Source of the DNA: Delphinapterus leucas
Lineage: Eukaryota > Chordata > Mammalia > Artiodactyla > Monodontidae
Assembly (NCBI RefSeq): GCF_002288925.2
Contig: NW_022098023.1
Coordinates: 33,583,651 to 33,647,650 of the forward strand
DNA: 64,000 nt
Direction of reading: 5' to 3'
Both the position numbers and the translations under genes were made by a program. Numbering within the stretch: position 1 is the stretch's first letter; each line of letters begins with the position of its first letter. The notes beneath the pieces were generated by a model that made no database searches, was not told the DNA's origin, and saw only the letters and a program-made list of their open reading frames with translations. Shown one piece after another: positions 12,126 to 24,606 of this stretch.

Positions 12126-13020
12126 GAAACAGTACCTTTACACTCTCTAATTTGCTCTTATTCTCTCAGTAATAGAGAGTGGAGTTTGTACATGCTTATT
12201 ATTTTTGCTGGAGGATGGAAAGGAGGGTATAAAGAAAGGATCAGTTCTTAATGTATTTTTACATCCGCTAGAGAAGTACCAAGTATACCTATGACCCGGA
12301 AAAAGGCTTTTAGCTAGAGGCTGCCAATCTCAGTACAGGACCACATAAAATAAAAAGACAGAGGGTGCCATGACACTCTGTCAGGTTCTGTGCTGGATAT
12401 TTTCCATGTGCCCCTCAGATCCATACTACACCCTTTGCCACTTGGCCCTGCGCTCCAGGAGCCAGATTTTTATGGACTGTCTTACTGGTCTCTCTTGCCC
12501 TCTGGTTCCTGGATGTGTTCAGCCAATGGAAAGTGCCAGCTGAGATCAGCAGGAGAGAATGGGGTCAGGACATTTATTTCCCTTTCTCCCTTCTTGCTGC
12601 CTTAATGAAGGATGGCTTCACCCCTCCTCCAATATCCACAGTCCTTGCAGGGCAGCCCCGTCTGGTTGCAGTAACCATTCCACCACCTTGCCCTTTTAGG
12701 TTTCTCACACCTGGCAGCCCCAGGGTACCACACTCTCCCTTATTGGTTTACTTCATCTCTGTTGATGCTTTTGAAAATACTCTCTAGGCCATGTAACTCT
12801 TCTCTGTTACAACATTTGAATGGACCATACCTGTGCTGAGACCCTGATAGATACACGTCCCTTCCAAGTGTTGTGCTGGAAACATCACTCTTAGACAAGT
12901 TATAATCCCGGGATGTAGTGTAGAGTCTGTGCATACCTCCATGACTTGGACCATTCCACTTATCTGGGTCATGGTTTGTCCTATCAACAGAGTAGAAAGG
13001 TTGGATTAGATGACCCTCAA
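12126..13020. other. Non-coding interval, partly GC-richer, unassigned
   Basis: The segment 12390-12780 is GC-richer than its surroundings and has overlapping 71- and 90-codon frames. It reads like a decayed old interspersed repeat rather than an exon, but I cannot name the family. No splice-bounded reading frame is evident. Confidence 0.4.
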
Positions 13021-13032
13021 TGTTCTTTCCAG

Positions 13033-13240
13033 TTTTTTTTTTTTTTTTGCGGTATGCGGGCCTCTCACTGTTGTGGCCTCTGCCATTGCGGAGCACAGGC
13101 TCCGGACGCACAGGCTCAGCGGCCATGGCTCACGGGCCCAGCCGCTCCGCGGCATGTGGGATCTTCCCGGACCGGGGCACGAACCCGTGTCCCCTGCATC
13201 GGCAGGTGGACTCTCAACCACTGCGCCACCAGGGAGGCCC
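13033..13240 (-). mobile_element. CHR-type SINE, full length, antisense
   Basis: T-run at 13033-13048, then the reverse complement of the SINE, ending at agggaggccc (13240), the element's 5' end. A tctttccagtttt direct repeat (about 13024-13036 and 13241-13253) is the target duplication. The element faces the sense copy at 13607 head-to-head. Frames of 71-143 codons across it on both strands are shadows. Confidence 0.95.
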
Positions 13241-13549
13241 TCTTTCCAGTTTTAGTATTATATATTTCACTCTCCTCATCTTCATTTTTCTTCACATACA
13301 CAAACTTGCCTTTTCCCAAGAAGTACAATCCAGGCAAAAGTGGGACATGCCACTGAATTTTATGACAGTATTGCTTAACTACGTCTATCATTTATACAAA
13401 GATAGTGTCTTTTCCAAAGGAGTAGTATTCGTATTGTTATTACATTATTAACTTACTAATATAGATATGTAGATATTTTTATTCACATATTTGATTTATC
13501 AGCTTGATTTATCAGCTATTTTCTAAATTTTGTTAGTTTTAAGACAATC
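13241..13549. other. Spacer between the inverted SINEs
   Basis: Unique AT-rich sequence. A 13-bp unit (ttgatttatcagc) is repeated in tandem at 13491-13516. Confidence 0.6.
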
Positions 13550-13576
13550 TTTTCTTTCTTTCTTTCTTTCTTTTTT
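13550..13576. repeat. (TTTC)n microsatellite
   Basis: About six units of tttc followed by a T-run, lying just 5' of the sense SINE. Confidence 0.9.
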
Positions 13577-13606
13577 GGTTAATCTGAACTTTAAAACCTG
13601 GTAGAG

Positions 13607-13816
13607 GGGCTTCCCTGGTGGCGCAGTGGTTGAGAGTCCGCCTGCTGATGCAGGGGACACGGGTTCGTGCCCCGGTCCAGGAAGATCCCACATGCCGTGG
13701 AGTGGCTGGGCCCGTGAGCCATGGCCGCTGAGCCTGCGCGTCCGGAGCCTGTGCTCCGCAACAGGAGAGGCCACGACAGTGAGAGGCCCACGTACCGCAA
13801 TTAAAAAACAAAAAAC
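13607..13816 (+). mobile_element. CHR-type SINE, full length
   Basis: Starts gggcttccctggtgg, with A box tggcgcagtgg and B box gggttcgtgcc, then an interrupted A tail (13803-13816). The direct repeat aacctggtaga at 13595-13605 and 13817-13827 is the target duplication, and the left copy lies at a TT/AAAA-like L1 endonuclease site. The 5' end faces the antisense copy at 13240 across 366 bp. Confidence 0.96.
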
Positions 13817-13827
13817 AACCTGGTAGA

Positions 13828-15639
13828 AATGTTAACTTTTTCTTATGTTGACAAAGCCTAAAATTCATGGTTATGCATGTTTAGCATTAAGTATTATACC
13901 TTTAATGTGAAATCTTGCTTATATCATTTATTAAGTTTTATTCACTTGGGGAAATGTCACACCACTTCCCTAAAAACCACTTGAAACATTGCTCAAATCA
14001 GTGTTCCTAAAGGCAGTTACTGTTTGTTGTTGTTTTTATCACTCTACCCTTTAATACCTTTTCCAGTTATTTTAAATTCTGATATGCCTAGTTGCCTTTT
14101 CTTTTATAAATGGCTATGAATGCTATTACCACCTTGTTTAAAAATGTGTTATTTCACAGACTGAGTCTGTATGTGAGAAAAAGTGGTTCACCAAGTTAAG
14201 GAACAGTGTTATTTTAGGCAACGGTAATACTGAATAACATTGTGCATCTAAGCCTGACTCTCTCTCCGCTACTTCCATTTTTTTAGAGGCACGTGAATAC
14301 TTTCAAACCCACACCTAGAAAACAGTCTGTGGTCGTTTTTACTTGGACAGTCTTGCTCCAAGGAATATTTGGACATTAGCATAAAGGTTGCACATGTTAT
14401 ACAAAGTGTAATTAAAGAAGCTTTGATCCCCAAATGTCAACTAGCTTGCTAAGTGTCATAACAAAGTGTCAAGCATCTGGTATACAGTTAATTTGTAGTC
14501 ATTAACTCCATATTGTTGATGTGACAGTTTGTTAGCAAAGCAAGCTTGACAGTTGCATTTTGTTCTTGATTGACACCTACAGACCTCTGCACCCGTTTAG
14601 TTTACATTCCAGTTGAGGTTTCCTCAGGTTACATTTTTACTGTTTAATTTCCCCCAACTTATTAGTTGAAATGCTGGTAAACTTTTAAAAACATATGCTA
14701 TGTTAGCACAGAATTTCACATTTCAACTCTAAAATGTTCTAAATTTATAATTATGCTGGAAATAAAGAAATACTTGATGATTTTTATTTGGAACCTAAAG
14801 ATTTGTTCAAGTAATACGACAACCCGTGCATTATTCTGATGCATAATTGTCACAAATAACATATTTATAATATAACAATTGCTATGGCAATTAATCTAGT
14901 CAGCACTAATTTCTTGTACAGTTCCATTAATATTTCCACTTTTCAAAGGCTCAGAAAACAGATAACTGTATACTTCATCATATTCTTAATTGCATTGATT
15001 TAACCCAAAGAGTCCATTACAATCTAATTTCAGTCCTTTAATGTTTTAAAATTTTACTTGTATTGAATTATATGCAACTTGTTTGATGCCAGGTTTTTAC
15101 CACTGTTATTAATAGAATCCCATTTTAAAATGTTTTATAAGATACTTCATTCCTTACTTTCATATATTCTCTTATTATATCAATCCTGCATTCATATATG
15201 TAGGGTATTATGTTAGTGAATTATGTGAAGTAAGAATCAAATATATTTTTATAATATACTAGAATATATAATTAATACAATCATAGTATGTGAATTGGTG
15301 GAAATAACTTATTTAATTCCTGCAGTTTGGGTTGGTTGTGTAGCTAAGCTAAGCAATATGTGTAATTCATAAACCCACAAAGTTGTGGCAACAATCAGAA
15401 AGTTTCGTTCACCAAAGGTCATTTTTTTTACTGCCTTTTTTGGAGAACTTTGACTTTATGGACAAACACAATGAAATTGACAGATGAAAGTTTTTAAATT
15501 TATATCCACTTCATCTCATTTATTTTCCCCTAGCAGATAAGGCTGTAGTTAATTCATTTGTTGACAAGATCATAATCCACTTCTTTTACCACTTGCATTA
15601 ATTCTATCCTTTGCCCTCAAATAATACAAGAATACAACA
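13828..15639. other. Unique AT-rich noncoding DNA
   Basis: No gene or assigned repeat. No frame of note. Confidence 0.55.
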
Positions 15640-15830
15640 TCACAGTACAGAGAGTCCCTGGCCTGGGGCCTGAAGTCTGAATTCAGTCCTTCATTTTGTC
15701 CCCACTTTGCCATATCACCTTGAATAGATATTTTTATTTATTTAGGCTCCATGTTTCTTGATCGGTAAAATGAAATCACTGGGCTAGATCATCTCATATG
15801 TTTCTTCTAACTCTAAAAATTGTAAATTCA
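15640..15830 (+). repeat. MIR-like relic
   Basis: 'ggggcctgaagtctgaattc', 'ttcttgatcggtaaaatgaa' and 'gggctagatcatctcatatg' follow the MIR-type order (tctggagtcaga / ctcatctgtaaaatga / gactagatgatctctaag). Confidence 0.65.
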
Positions 15831-16164
15831 CATGTTATTTTACATTATGATTAGGAAAGGGCTATCCATTTAAATATTGCTATGATGTGCCTCTAGAACT
15901 TGTGCTTTTGAGCATTGTATGTTTTAACCTACCTGACTTTTCCAGCACATCACTAGTCTGTTAGATGACTTGAATGAGAACTAGTCAAATGAAATTATGT
16001 TGCAATTTTGCTCTTTAAACTGTTCCATGGTATTGTTGCTTCCCTTTCCCAGTTGTACTGTCTTTGAGTTGGTGGAGGAGTGAATTCTCCTTTAGAATGA
16101 AGACAAGGAACCTCATTTATGGCAAAATGAGAAGATAGCTGTGGGTGGAGATGAGAACAAGGGT
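15831..16164. other. Unique noncoding DNA, nothing recognised
   Basis: The 86-codon minus frame at 15995-16255 overlaps the adjoining MIR and is not supported as a gene. Confidence 0.5.
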
Positions 16165-16395
16165 CTGGAGAATTATGGGACTGCAGCTTGAGTGTGAGCT
16201 CTCGGCTCTGATTGCTAGCTTGATCGCATGGTAAGACCTTAGGCAAGTAACTCAACTCATAGGATCCTTGTTTCTTTATCCTAAGTGTAGACTGATACCT
16301 GCCTTGTAGAATTTTGTGATATTAAATGACACTGATTGTGGGTAAAACATCTGATCCTTGGTAGGTGCTCTATAAATGGTAGTCATGTTTACTAA
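16165..16395 (+). repeat. MIR SINE
   Basis: 'ttgagtgtgagctctcggct', 'accttaggcaagtaactcaa', 'tgtttctttatcctaagtgt' and 'cttggtaggtgctctataaa' track the MIR consensus from the tRNA-derived head to the tail. Confidence 0.75.
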
Positions 16396-16495
16396 CTTAG
16401 TAAACTTAGACTACTTTCAAGTTCGATTCAGTCGCTCTTTCTCTCTGTGAAAGAAAAAAGGTAAAACCCATTTTGTAGGACTGACGTTCGTGTGA

Positions 16496-16560
16496 GGACT
16501 GAGTGCTGTGCCTAGAACATAGTAGGTACTTAATAAATACTTTAATGTATAAAGTCCATT
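16496..16560 (+). repeat. L2/MIR 3' tail relic
   Basis: 'gctgtgcctagaacatagta' and 'ggtacttaataaatacttta' match the shared 'gcctggcacatagtaggtgctcaataaat' tail. L2 and MIR cannot be told apart here. Confidence 0.55.
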
Positions 16561-17299
16561 ATCTTTGTTTGAAATTCTAAATATGTTTAAGGAACTAGGC
16601 ATATCAGACAACGTTTTAGTAGAAGCCAAGTGTAAAACCTATAGAGAGAAGTTTGACTTGGCAGTAATTGTATGGAAGAGTAGCTATGAGTTTTCACATC
16701 TAACAAAAGTGGGCACAGGACAGATCAAGAAATTTGAGGCTGCTGGTCTGTGGTGTTATTTAGCAGTTATGTGGAATCGTGATTGGATCACCAAAGTGTG
16801 ATTTCATTGGGTAATAACTCAGTGACAGTTTAGGTGATGTAAATAACTGAGTTATAAATTCAGTCATGATAGAAGGAATAAGCATTTTCCAGATATCTTT
16901 TTGTGTGTGTGCGTTGCCCATGACTTTAGCCTCTTCTTATTAAGAGAAATCCCAGATTACATGGTAGCACAGATTTGATTGGTTACTATATAATAATATA
17001 TAAAATACACATTAATAGGGCATTTATATTAAATGCCTGAGTCAATTGGAAATAGACTTCAGGGAACTGTTACCTTATTTATTTTAATTTATGTACCTGA
17101 TGACACCATTCTGATGCCCCCTAACCATCACTGACTTGTCTTCTAATACTGATCAGAGTACATAAGTTTGGAATAAAGATAATGTTTTTAATCTAAGCTC
17201 ATCAAGATAAGAATACACTTTTAAGAGTGGAAGTTGATCAAATGCTATCAAAACCGCCATAAGTGTGCAAAATTATTCTATAGCTCTAGGCTTTTAAAG
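16561..17299. other. Unique noncoding DNA, nothing recognised
   Basis: A 78-codon frame at 16565-16801 has no recognisable domain or flanking splice structure and is treated as chance. Confidence 0.5.
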
Positions 17300-17309
17300 A
17301 AAGACAACA

Positions 17310-17520
17310 GGGCTTCCCTTGTGGCACAGTGGTTGAGAGTCTGCCTGCTGATGCAGGGGACGCGGGTTCGTGTCCCGGTCTGGGAAGACCCCACATGCCA
17401 TGGAGCGGCTGGGCCCGTGAGCCATGGCTGCTGAGCCTGCGCATCCGGAGCCTGTGCTCCACAACGGGAGAGGTCACAAAAGTGAGGGGCCCGTGTACCG
17501 CAAAAAAAAAAAAAAAAAAA
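17310..17520 (+). mobile_element. CHR-type SINE, full length
   Basis: Starts gggcttcccttgtggcac at 17310 with a substitution in the A box (tggcacagtgg). B box gggttcgtgtcc; 19-nt A tail (17502-17520). The imperfect repeat aaagacaaca/aaagacagca flanks it (about 17300-17309 and 17518-17527). CpG decay in the body is somewhat greater than in other copies here. Confidence 0.95.
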
Positions 17521-17527
17521 GACAGCA

Positions 17528-18084
17528 AAACAGACATGAAAATGAAACATCAGAATGTACTATGCTGATATATTCTGTGAGAGAGGCAAGTGGAAATCAA
17601 GGATCATGAATAGGTCAATTTATATCCTTAAGAGTGGAAACTCATTTTTTTTAAATTACAGTGCGTATAAAATTAGAGCTGTATGCCTAATATTTAAATA
17701 TATATTCCTTGAGTTTAACCCATTGTGAAATATATCAATAAATCATAAATCCAGAGTAAAAATAAAATATGTGGAAGGCCACTGTGATCCTTGCAATTAG
17801 TACTGGGAGCACAATTTTAAACATTTGTAGGACAACTTAATTTGTGAGTCAATTTCTAAAGATTTTAACCACATGGAAAGGCAGAAAAATGTGTAAACTT
17901 GTAGACAATGAGGAGAAATAAAGGAAAATACTGTTCAGTTCATTCTGCTTTAACTTATAAACACTTAAGATCAACTTGTAATGAAAGAGTCAGTTTTAAA
18001 ATACCTTTTAACAGCTTATATAGACTTTCAGTTTCCAAAAATATTTTCAACAAATATTAACTAATTTGCTCTTCATATGAAGAT
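17528..18084. other. Unique noncoding DNA, nothing recognised
   Basis: AT-rich, no gene or repeat seen. Confidence 0.5.
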
Positions 18085-18165
18085 ACTATTAAGCTTATTT
18101 TATAAAAGTAGAAACTGAGGCTCAGGGGACTATATCAAGAGATGCTTCGATTGCCTGCATGTTAC
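18085..18165 (-). repeat. MIR-like relic, short
   Basis: 'tttataaaagtagaaactga' and 'ggctcaggggactatatcaa' correspond to the reverse-complement MIR block 'tttacagatgaggaaactgaggc'. Confidence 0.55.
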
Positions 18166-19594
18166 TTGCTCTCTACAGCAAGATGGCAGGTAAAATAACA
18201 AAGAGATAACAGGAGGGGAATATTGCTCGCTTCATATGCTCAAAATCGAAGTACACTCATGATTTTTTCAAGACTTTTCTCTGTGGTTTCTTGGTGTTAA
18301 GTTAGATACTCTCAAAGATGTCAGAGGTTGAATAATTAAATGGTAAACTAGTGGTCTGTGGAGGTAATGCAGCTCTCTGAGAGAGCTTTATTTCTGTTAG
18401 TCTATAGTTGTGATGAAAAAATCAGATGGTCCCTATCCAGGACTTGGAAACTGCTTTAATTTCAAGAAACATTTTATTTCATAGGGATTTGTGTTTTATA
18501 TTCAATCGTTGTGTAGTATATATTAGACATATGAAACATTTCTGTTACAGGCTTCTTTGGTACAGTATCAATTAGGCATTTTATAATTTCAAATTAATAT
18601 TTAAAAAATTATTTTAATACTTTACCCTCTGATAATTCTACCTAGGTCTTGTTGGAGAACTCTAGGACCAGTCTTGAAGAAAACCTTTTATGTGTATACA
18701 TGTAATACAATATCAAAGAAAGTCATAATCCAAATTTTGATATATTTAGTCAAAGTTAATAAATTAATAATAAACTTCTTTGCTTGGCAAATATAATCAG
18801 ATAGCTCAGATTAGGTTAGATGTTGATGTAGCTGTAGCTATATAACTATAGCTATAGATACATATATATATGCGTACATATATGTGAGTTAGTATAGAAG
18901 GGAGGTGAACTAGTTCTCTTATCTCCTTCAAACCAATATTATAAAATATTCACAAGATGTTATTGAAAAAACATTCTGATTCATTAGAATGCTTCTCCAT
19001 ACTGATTTTCTTGTTGAGCTGGGACATTGGTAATCTATACTAATGAGTAGAAGAGCCATCGCAGATTATAGCATTTTGGGAATTAACAACTAAGCAAAAC
19101 ACACAAATTAAAGAATCAAGGGCATGATAAAATGTACTGCATCATAAAACCTACTTGTTCATTTATTTTGACAAGTATAGTTTAATTTAAATTATTTATG
19201 GTACTTTGTACTCCACAAGTAACTGTAACGTAGTGAATTCTGTTAAAAATAATGAAGTTGAAGCTGTATGAGCTTTTAGTTATTATTGTGTTAAAAGATT
19301 AGGGCGGTCAATTTATCTTTTCTCTGCCATTTCTACAGGCAAATTCATAGTATTCTTTCTCCCTATTCAAAATTTAAAAAGTCACCTGAGTCTATATCTT
19401 GTCAATGCTTTTATAACTTATGACTTAATTAATGAATTCTTTGGGAATGAGGCTCTTTTATAAACAACTCATGCTAAATAAAATTTCCCACAAATCCAAT
19501 GATTTGTTGTAGGTATTCACTAGTCTACTAAATCGCATTATCCCTGTTAAAGTTAACACATTGGTGGTTACATATGATAAAAATATTTGCTTGA
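18166..19594. other. Unique AT-rich DNA with a small palindromic simple repeat
   Basis: No gene. At 18827-18892 there is a TA-rich simple repeat. It includes a perfect inverted repeat tagctata/tatagcta with a 4-nt loop (18835-18854). Confidence 0.55.
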
Positions 19595-19815
19595 CTGCAC
19601 TTCTATTGTAAAGAATATTATGACAGAAAAGGACACTGATTTGGGCATTAGATAAACCTGAGTTCAAATCTTGATCTCTTCCATGTTCTCTAACTTTTCT
19701 CATATCTGTAGGTAGATTAATTCTTTGTAAATGATAAGATTCTGTGAGTGTTCAATAACATAACCAAAGTATTTAGTACAGTCCCTGGTATTTAATAGGC
19801 TCTCAGTATGTGTTA
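19595..19815 (+). repeat. MIR SINE
   Basis: 'aacctgagttcaaatcttga', 'tctaacttttctcatatctg' and 'acagtccctggtatttaata' are in MIR order and sense orientation. Confidence 0.65.
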
Positions 19816-21529
19816 GTTGTTGTTATATTAAATATTGTTAACCTCTGCAAAATTGTGGAATTAACAAAGTTGGTCTTCAAATCAGCTTCCCCTTTTAATA
19901 CTTGTGTGTGTTATTTTTCTTTCAGTGATGGTGACTTTGTTCTCTCTATACCTCCACCCCAACGAACACACACACACAGAGTATTCTCTACCATGGTGTT
20001 CTTGAATACTAGAAAACTACCTAATCTTTACTACTCCCTCCTCAGCCTGTTTCTCTGAGGATTCTGAACACAAGGGATTGAGCATTCGAGAAGTAGGCAA
20101 ATAAACCTGTGTCTTTTCTCTTTAGCTTCTTTTAACATTAGGATCTGCATATTAATTCATATTTAATTATAATATCACCATATACTTGCTCTCCTTACTG
20201 CTATATCTCGATACTTATATGTCCCATTAGTTTGTGTATTGAAGAATTATGTCATTTGAGGACATACATTTGTTATAAAGTTGTTATTATATAAGACTGT
20301 GTCCCATGTAGAAGGCAGGACATCTTTGTTTGGAAAGAAGAAAAAAATGATATTACTGTATGTTTAGGAATAATAACATTTATTTTTTTCCTGCTTATAA
20401 TATTTTCCTTATATATTGAGTACACTGTCTTCTTGAGTTTTATTTATTAATTAGTGGCACCATTTTCAATGTAATCTTGAGTGCTCATATTAATATTAAG
20501 ATTTCTAAGTACATTTTTCAGGATAAAGGATTTTTTTTTCCTTTTCACCTGTTTTCTATTTGAGGTATATTATGAATATCTCATCAGATTAAAGATTTTG
20601 ATAGTCATGAAGTTATTACTAAGAACATAAATGACAAAACTTTATAAAAGTATAACAACCAATCATCCATTTTATTTCTCCCTTATGAAAACATTTAAAG
20701 CATATAAATGGTCTATGCTTTACAGTATCCTTCAGAATTACAACTATGTTAAGAAATCTAATCTGTATGCATCAGTGTTCATTCCCATGTTTGTGCTGGC
20801 TTTAAGTAGCAGCACTGCTTTTAATTGTGAGGTTTTAAGTTCTGCAATTAAGATTTACCCTTTTTACTAAGAGGGTTGAGTGATAGTTTTTGATTTACTT
20901 TAGACAGTTTAGACAAATTATATTTAAAAGAGCATAAAGATGCACAGAGCATTTTCTGATTCAGAGAAGGTCAAAGTGTCTTAGTCGCATTTTTGAAAGT
21001 TTTACCTTGAATAACTAATGATACTTCCTATTATATTGGCTCAGCCTTGCTTAAGACATACAAGCAGGATGTCAAACTGCTCCAAAACATCGACTCCTTT
21101 GAAAGCAGTGACCAAATGACCTTGACAGAATAGGGAACATGATATTTAATATCTTGTGATACTATATTAAAATTACCAGAAAGAGATTACATTAGTGCCT
21201 CCAAAGATGTTTCTGTTTCTCTTTTGATTACTTTTGTGTTTATGAAGATAATGAGACTTCTTTGCAAACTACTAGAAAATTTGTTTAGAGCTTTGACCAT
21301 AGCAAAAGTATTGTAGAAATTTTGCAAACAGATGTTTAATTTAATCAAGGGAGACCATAACATGGATAACTGTGGTCAATAATGAAAGCTGAGGTCACAG
21401 AAACAGGTTTGTGGAATACTAACAACAAAAAAATCTCTTGGAGACTTTCTAGAAGCAGCACATTAACGAGGGACTACAAATATGAAATAGCATTTAAATT
21501 AATTCCTGAAAAATCTGAAGATACTGGGT
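19816..21529. other. Unique AT-rich noncoding DNA
   Basis: Includes a short CA run near 19968-19978. Frames of 79-82 codons at 19810-20058 and 20631-20870 have no domain or homology that I recognise. Confidence 0.5.
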
Positions 21530-21870
21530 AAAGCAGTGAGAAAAGCATTTCAAAAGTGTAGAAATTCGAGCAAAAGCAGTTTGAGCTCTGCTTGTCATGC
21601 GTTGGTGTGGTGGGCCAATTGGTCCAAGGTTGGAGGATATCAGAGGTAAGGTAATGGTCAGATTATGGAAGATCTACGTGTCAGGATACTAAGCAGGTGA
21701 GATATATGATTCGGGTTGTGTTTTTAGACTAAATAAATTACTCTGGGAACATCATTTGATGGGGGAGATGTTACCACTAAGAAGAGCATTCAGGAGACAA
21801 TGGTGATCTTTAAGGTTTGAAATTATGAGGACATTTTAGGCTTAATTTACCCAGGCAGTGTCAGTTGAGA
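21530..21870. repeat. Possible ancient interspersed repeat, family unassigned
   Basis: Purine-rich sequence with an order of words (aaaagcatttcaaaagtg; gtcagattatggaagatc; actctgggaacatcattt; caggagacaatggtgatc) that reminds me of a widespread degraded mammalian repeat. The recall is too weak for a family name. Confidence 0.35.
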
Positions 21871-24082
21871 CATAGACAATATGATAGATCTAAGAAATAT
21901 TTGAGATTTGGACTGGGAGACATTGCTGTTTGGACAGGAGTAAAAATTGGGATGTGGATTAATTTCTTAGAAACATTTTTTAATCTATATTTTCTCTGTT
22001 GATTTGTAGAAAGTTAATCACCAAATGTTGATATTAGCATCCATGTGATGTAGTGACTGAAGAGAAACTATTAGATTCTTATTTTCAGAAATATTTATAA
22101 ACAAAAGGAGTAATAGCTTAAAATAAAAACTTAAGTTATTTTTTGGGTTTAAGACAACAAAATTTTACTTTGACCAATCTTAAAGCCACATGCTTCTGTT
22201 TTCTCCATGAGTTAATGGCAAATAACAGCTGCTATTTTTACGTATTCAGGGATTTTTTTTCTGTTTTGCAATCGGTGATAAATACTAGCAGGGCATTATA
22301 AAATGACAGGGGTGCTGAAAGTGTGAATGAACTGGCAAACATGAGGTTCCACTATTTATTTTAATCTCACTGAAGCTACAGTTCTGAGTTATAAATATAT
22401 TAGCAAATAATTTTATTGGCATGTTTTTGTGAGTTTTTTGGATATAAACCCATTATTTTAATAGCCAGTTGTTAATTTAACGTACATATTAAAAGTGCTG
22501 ATATAAGGATACTGATTTAACTTGTTCATTCTGTTCTGCAAAAGCAGAGACCGTCTTCGGCAAAACTGCAAAATGCCATAAATACCTCTTTTGTGCCTTC
22601 CCGCAGTTCCTTCCTGGAAGGTAACTCTGCCCTGGAGTTGTCATATTGCCACCATCTACTTCCCTTGTGTCCTGGGCTCCCATGATGATTTTCTCTCCTT
22701 ATTTCTTATACTACAACATAAACTCGTGTCTACTTTATCATGTTTAGATTCATAATCAACTGATGAAATAAATTAACTAGTTGTGGGATGTTCATGAAAA
22801 GGGCATGACATTTTGGAAGGACTCTATCTTTTTGTATTTAATTCACATAAACCACTCTCTCCATGGAGCTTTTAGACTCAGTAGAGGAGGGTGATGATAT
22901 CATCATAGGTTAATAAAGGAAATATCTGGAGGCAAGTAGACCAAGAGTTGTTAATAATATTGTGAGATAATACTGAGCTTTGAGAAATCTGATCAGGAAA
23001 CTCTTCATAACATGTAATAGTGCTTAGACTTAAATAATTTTATTTTGATTAGAATGACATTAACAAGTGCTGATATGTAATAGGTAATGCTTAAGTTTTT
23101 GTGCTTAAGTCTTTATACTTAGGGTAATTACCAATGGCTGACTGCTTATAAGGCAAAAACATTTAACAAATAGACCAAAATTTTTCCTAGTTAAAAATAA
23201 TGGAAAAATTAAATTGTCAGACTATATTATCGTACATTCTAGTTGAATTCTGTGACAAGTAAGGTCTATTATTCCAGTGTGTAACATCAATGCCATAGAT
23301 CAAAAGGAAACTTTATAATTCAGTGCTGTGATTCTAGAATGTCTCGTGAAGACTATGAAGTCTCAGCAAAACACTCTTGACCTTTATGGCTAGACACCTG
23401 GTCAATTTTAAATAATCTAGGATGACATTTCTTGGAATACCCTCAAAATTCCAATAAACTAAAGAATTGAAAAACATATCTCTTTTAAAAATTGTCCTCT
23501 ATTATCATTGGATGAAAAGTCTCACAAAGAAAAGAATAGAGAAATAACGAAGTATTCAAATGCATTTTATTATCACATTTCCTGAGCAAGTATGAGAACT
23601 GTGTGCTTTATATCACTATACAAAGAAACAAAAATACCCCAAGAAAAATTACTAAAATTCCATCTAATTAAAAAAAAAGAAACAAGCATTTTCAGAAGAA
23701 CTCTAATGGTAAACCAGGGTATTCGTTACATTTCAATTCTGTATTTCTGACATTTACAAGGACGACAGACAAAGCAGAAATAAAATGTTATGTGTTTTCC
23801 TCAAAAAACAAACCACAGCTGGTGGGTTTAATTTTCTTCCTACCAGCCGTGACGGCAGCCTTTTTAAATATTGAAAGTGTGAATTAAAGCTTCTGCAAAA
23901 CAGTTGCCATATAAATTTCCTTAACCACTATTAATTATATATGAAGTATCAGAAAATTGTCCTGACATCGTTGGGGTGGTTTTTAATAGGCTGAAGATGG
24001 CAAATGTTGGATGCTTTGAGCTTACCAAAACCTTCCTGAGAAGATAAGTGTATACATCAGCCTGTCCTACAAACCATCAAAC
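21871..24082. other. Unique noncoding DNA
   Basis: No gene. The short stretch 23815-23935 (accacagctggtgggt, then agccgtgacggcagcc) is more complex and GC-richer than its surroundings and could be a conserved noncoding element, but nothing here proves it. Confidence 0.45.
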
Positions 24083-24095
24083 AATTCACCTTCAG

Positions 24096-24302
24096 GGGCT
24101 TCCCAGGTGGCGCAGTGGTTGAGTGTCCGCCTGCTGATGCAGGGGACACGGGTTCGTGACCCGGTCCAGGAAGATCCCACATGCCGCGGAGCGGCTGGGC
24201 CCATGAGCCATGGCTGCTGAGCCTGCGCGTCCGGAGCCTGTGCTCCGCAACAGGAGAGGCCGCAGCGGTGAGAGGCCAGGGTACCTCCAAAAAAAAAAAA
24301 AA
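24096..24302 (+). mobile_element. CHR-type SINE, full length
   Basis: Starts ggggcttcccaggtggcgc, with A and B boxes (tggcgcagtgg, gggttcgtgacc) and an A tail of about 16 nt. The direct repeat aattcaccttcagg at 24083-24096 and 24303-24316 is the target duplication. The 3' end is atypical (agaggccagggtacctcc rather than agaggcccgcgtaccgc). Confidence 0.96.
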
Positions 24303-24397
24303 AATTCACCTTCAGGGTTCCTTCCTTGATTCCTATTCTCATGGCACTTTGATGGTAATTAAATATAAATTCGAATTGAACTTTTATTGAGTCTCTA

Positions 24398-24606
24398 CAA
24401 TGGTGCTGTCTGATAGAACTTTCTCTAATGATGAAAATAGTCTATGCCTGCAGTGTTGAGTTCAGTAGTCACTGGCCGTATGTGGCTGCTGAGTGCTTGG
24501 TATGTGGCAAAAGCATAATTGAAGATCTGAATTTTACACTTTATTTAGTTTTAATTAATTTTGATTTAGATAGACACCTAGCTAGTGGCACCTATATTGA
24601 GCAGTG
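24398..24606. mobile_element. hAT-Charlie-type nonautonomous DNA transposon relic
   Basis: 'tggtgctgtctgatagaact', 'tagtcactggccgtatgtgg' and 'ctgctgagtgcttggtatgt' fit the MER58/MER3-like hAT MITEs (gtgctgtccaatagaact / tagccactagccacatgtgg / ctattgagcacttgaaatgt). The terminal repeats are eroded and no 8-bp duplication is clear. No transposase sequence is present. Confidence 0.65.

Noticed and set aside
12390..12787. GC-richer block with overlapping 71- and 90-codon frames
   Set aside because: No splice signals pair with the frames and the sequence reads like a decayed repeat; not called as an exon.
13020..13451. 143-codon frame and several frames of 66-136 codons overlapping SINEs (also at 6.6, 13.6, 17.3, 24.1, 25.1, 57.3 and 61.3 kb)
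   Set aside because: All recur with the same peptides (for example GGLSTTAPPGKP) because the SINE is open in several frames on both strands. They are repeat shadows, not genes.
18215..18250. Short 'tgctcgcttcatatgctcaaaa'-like stretch resembling the start of U6 snRNA
   Set aside because: Only about ten bases match and the rest of U6 is absent.
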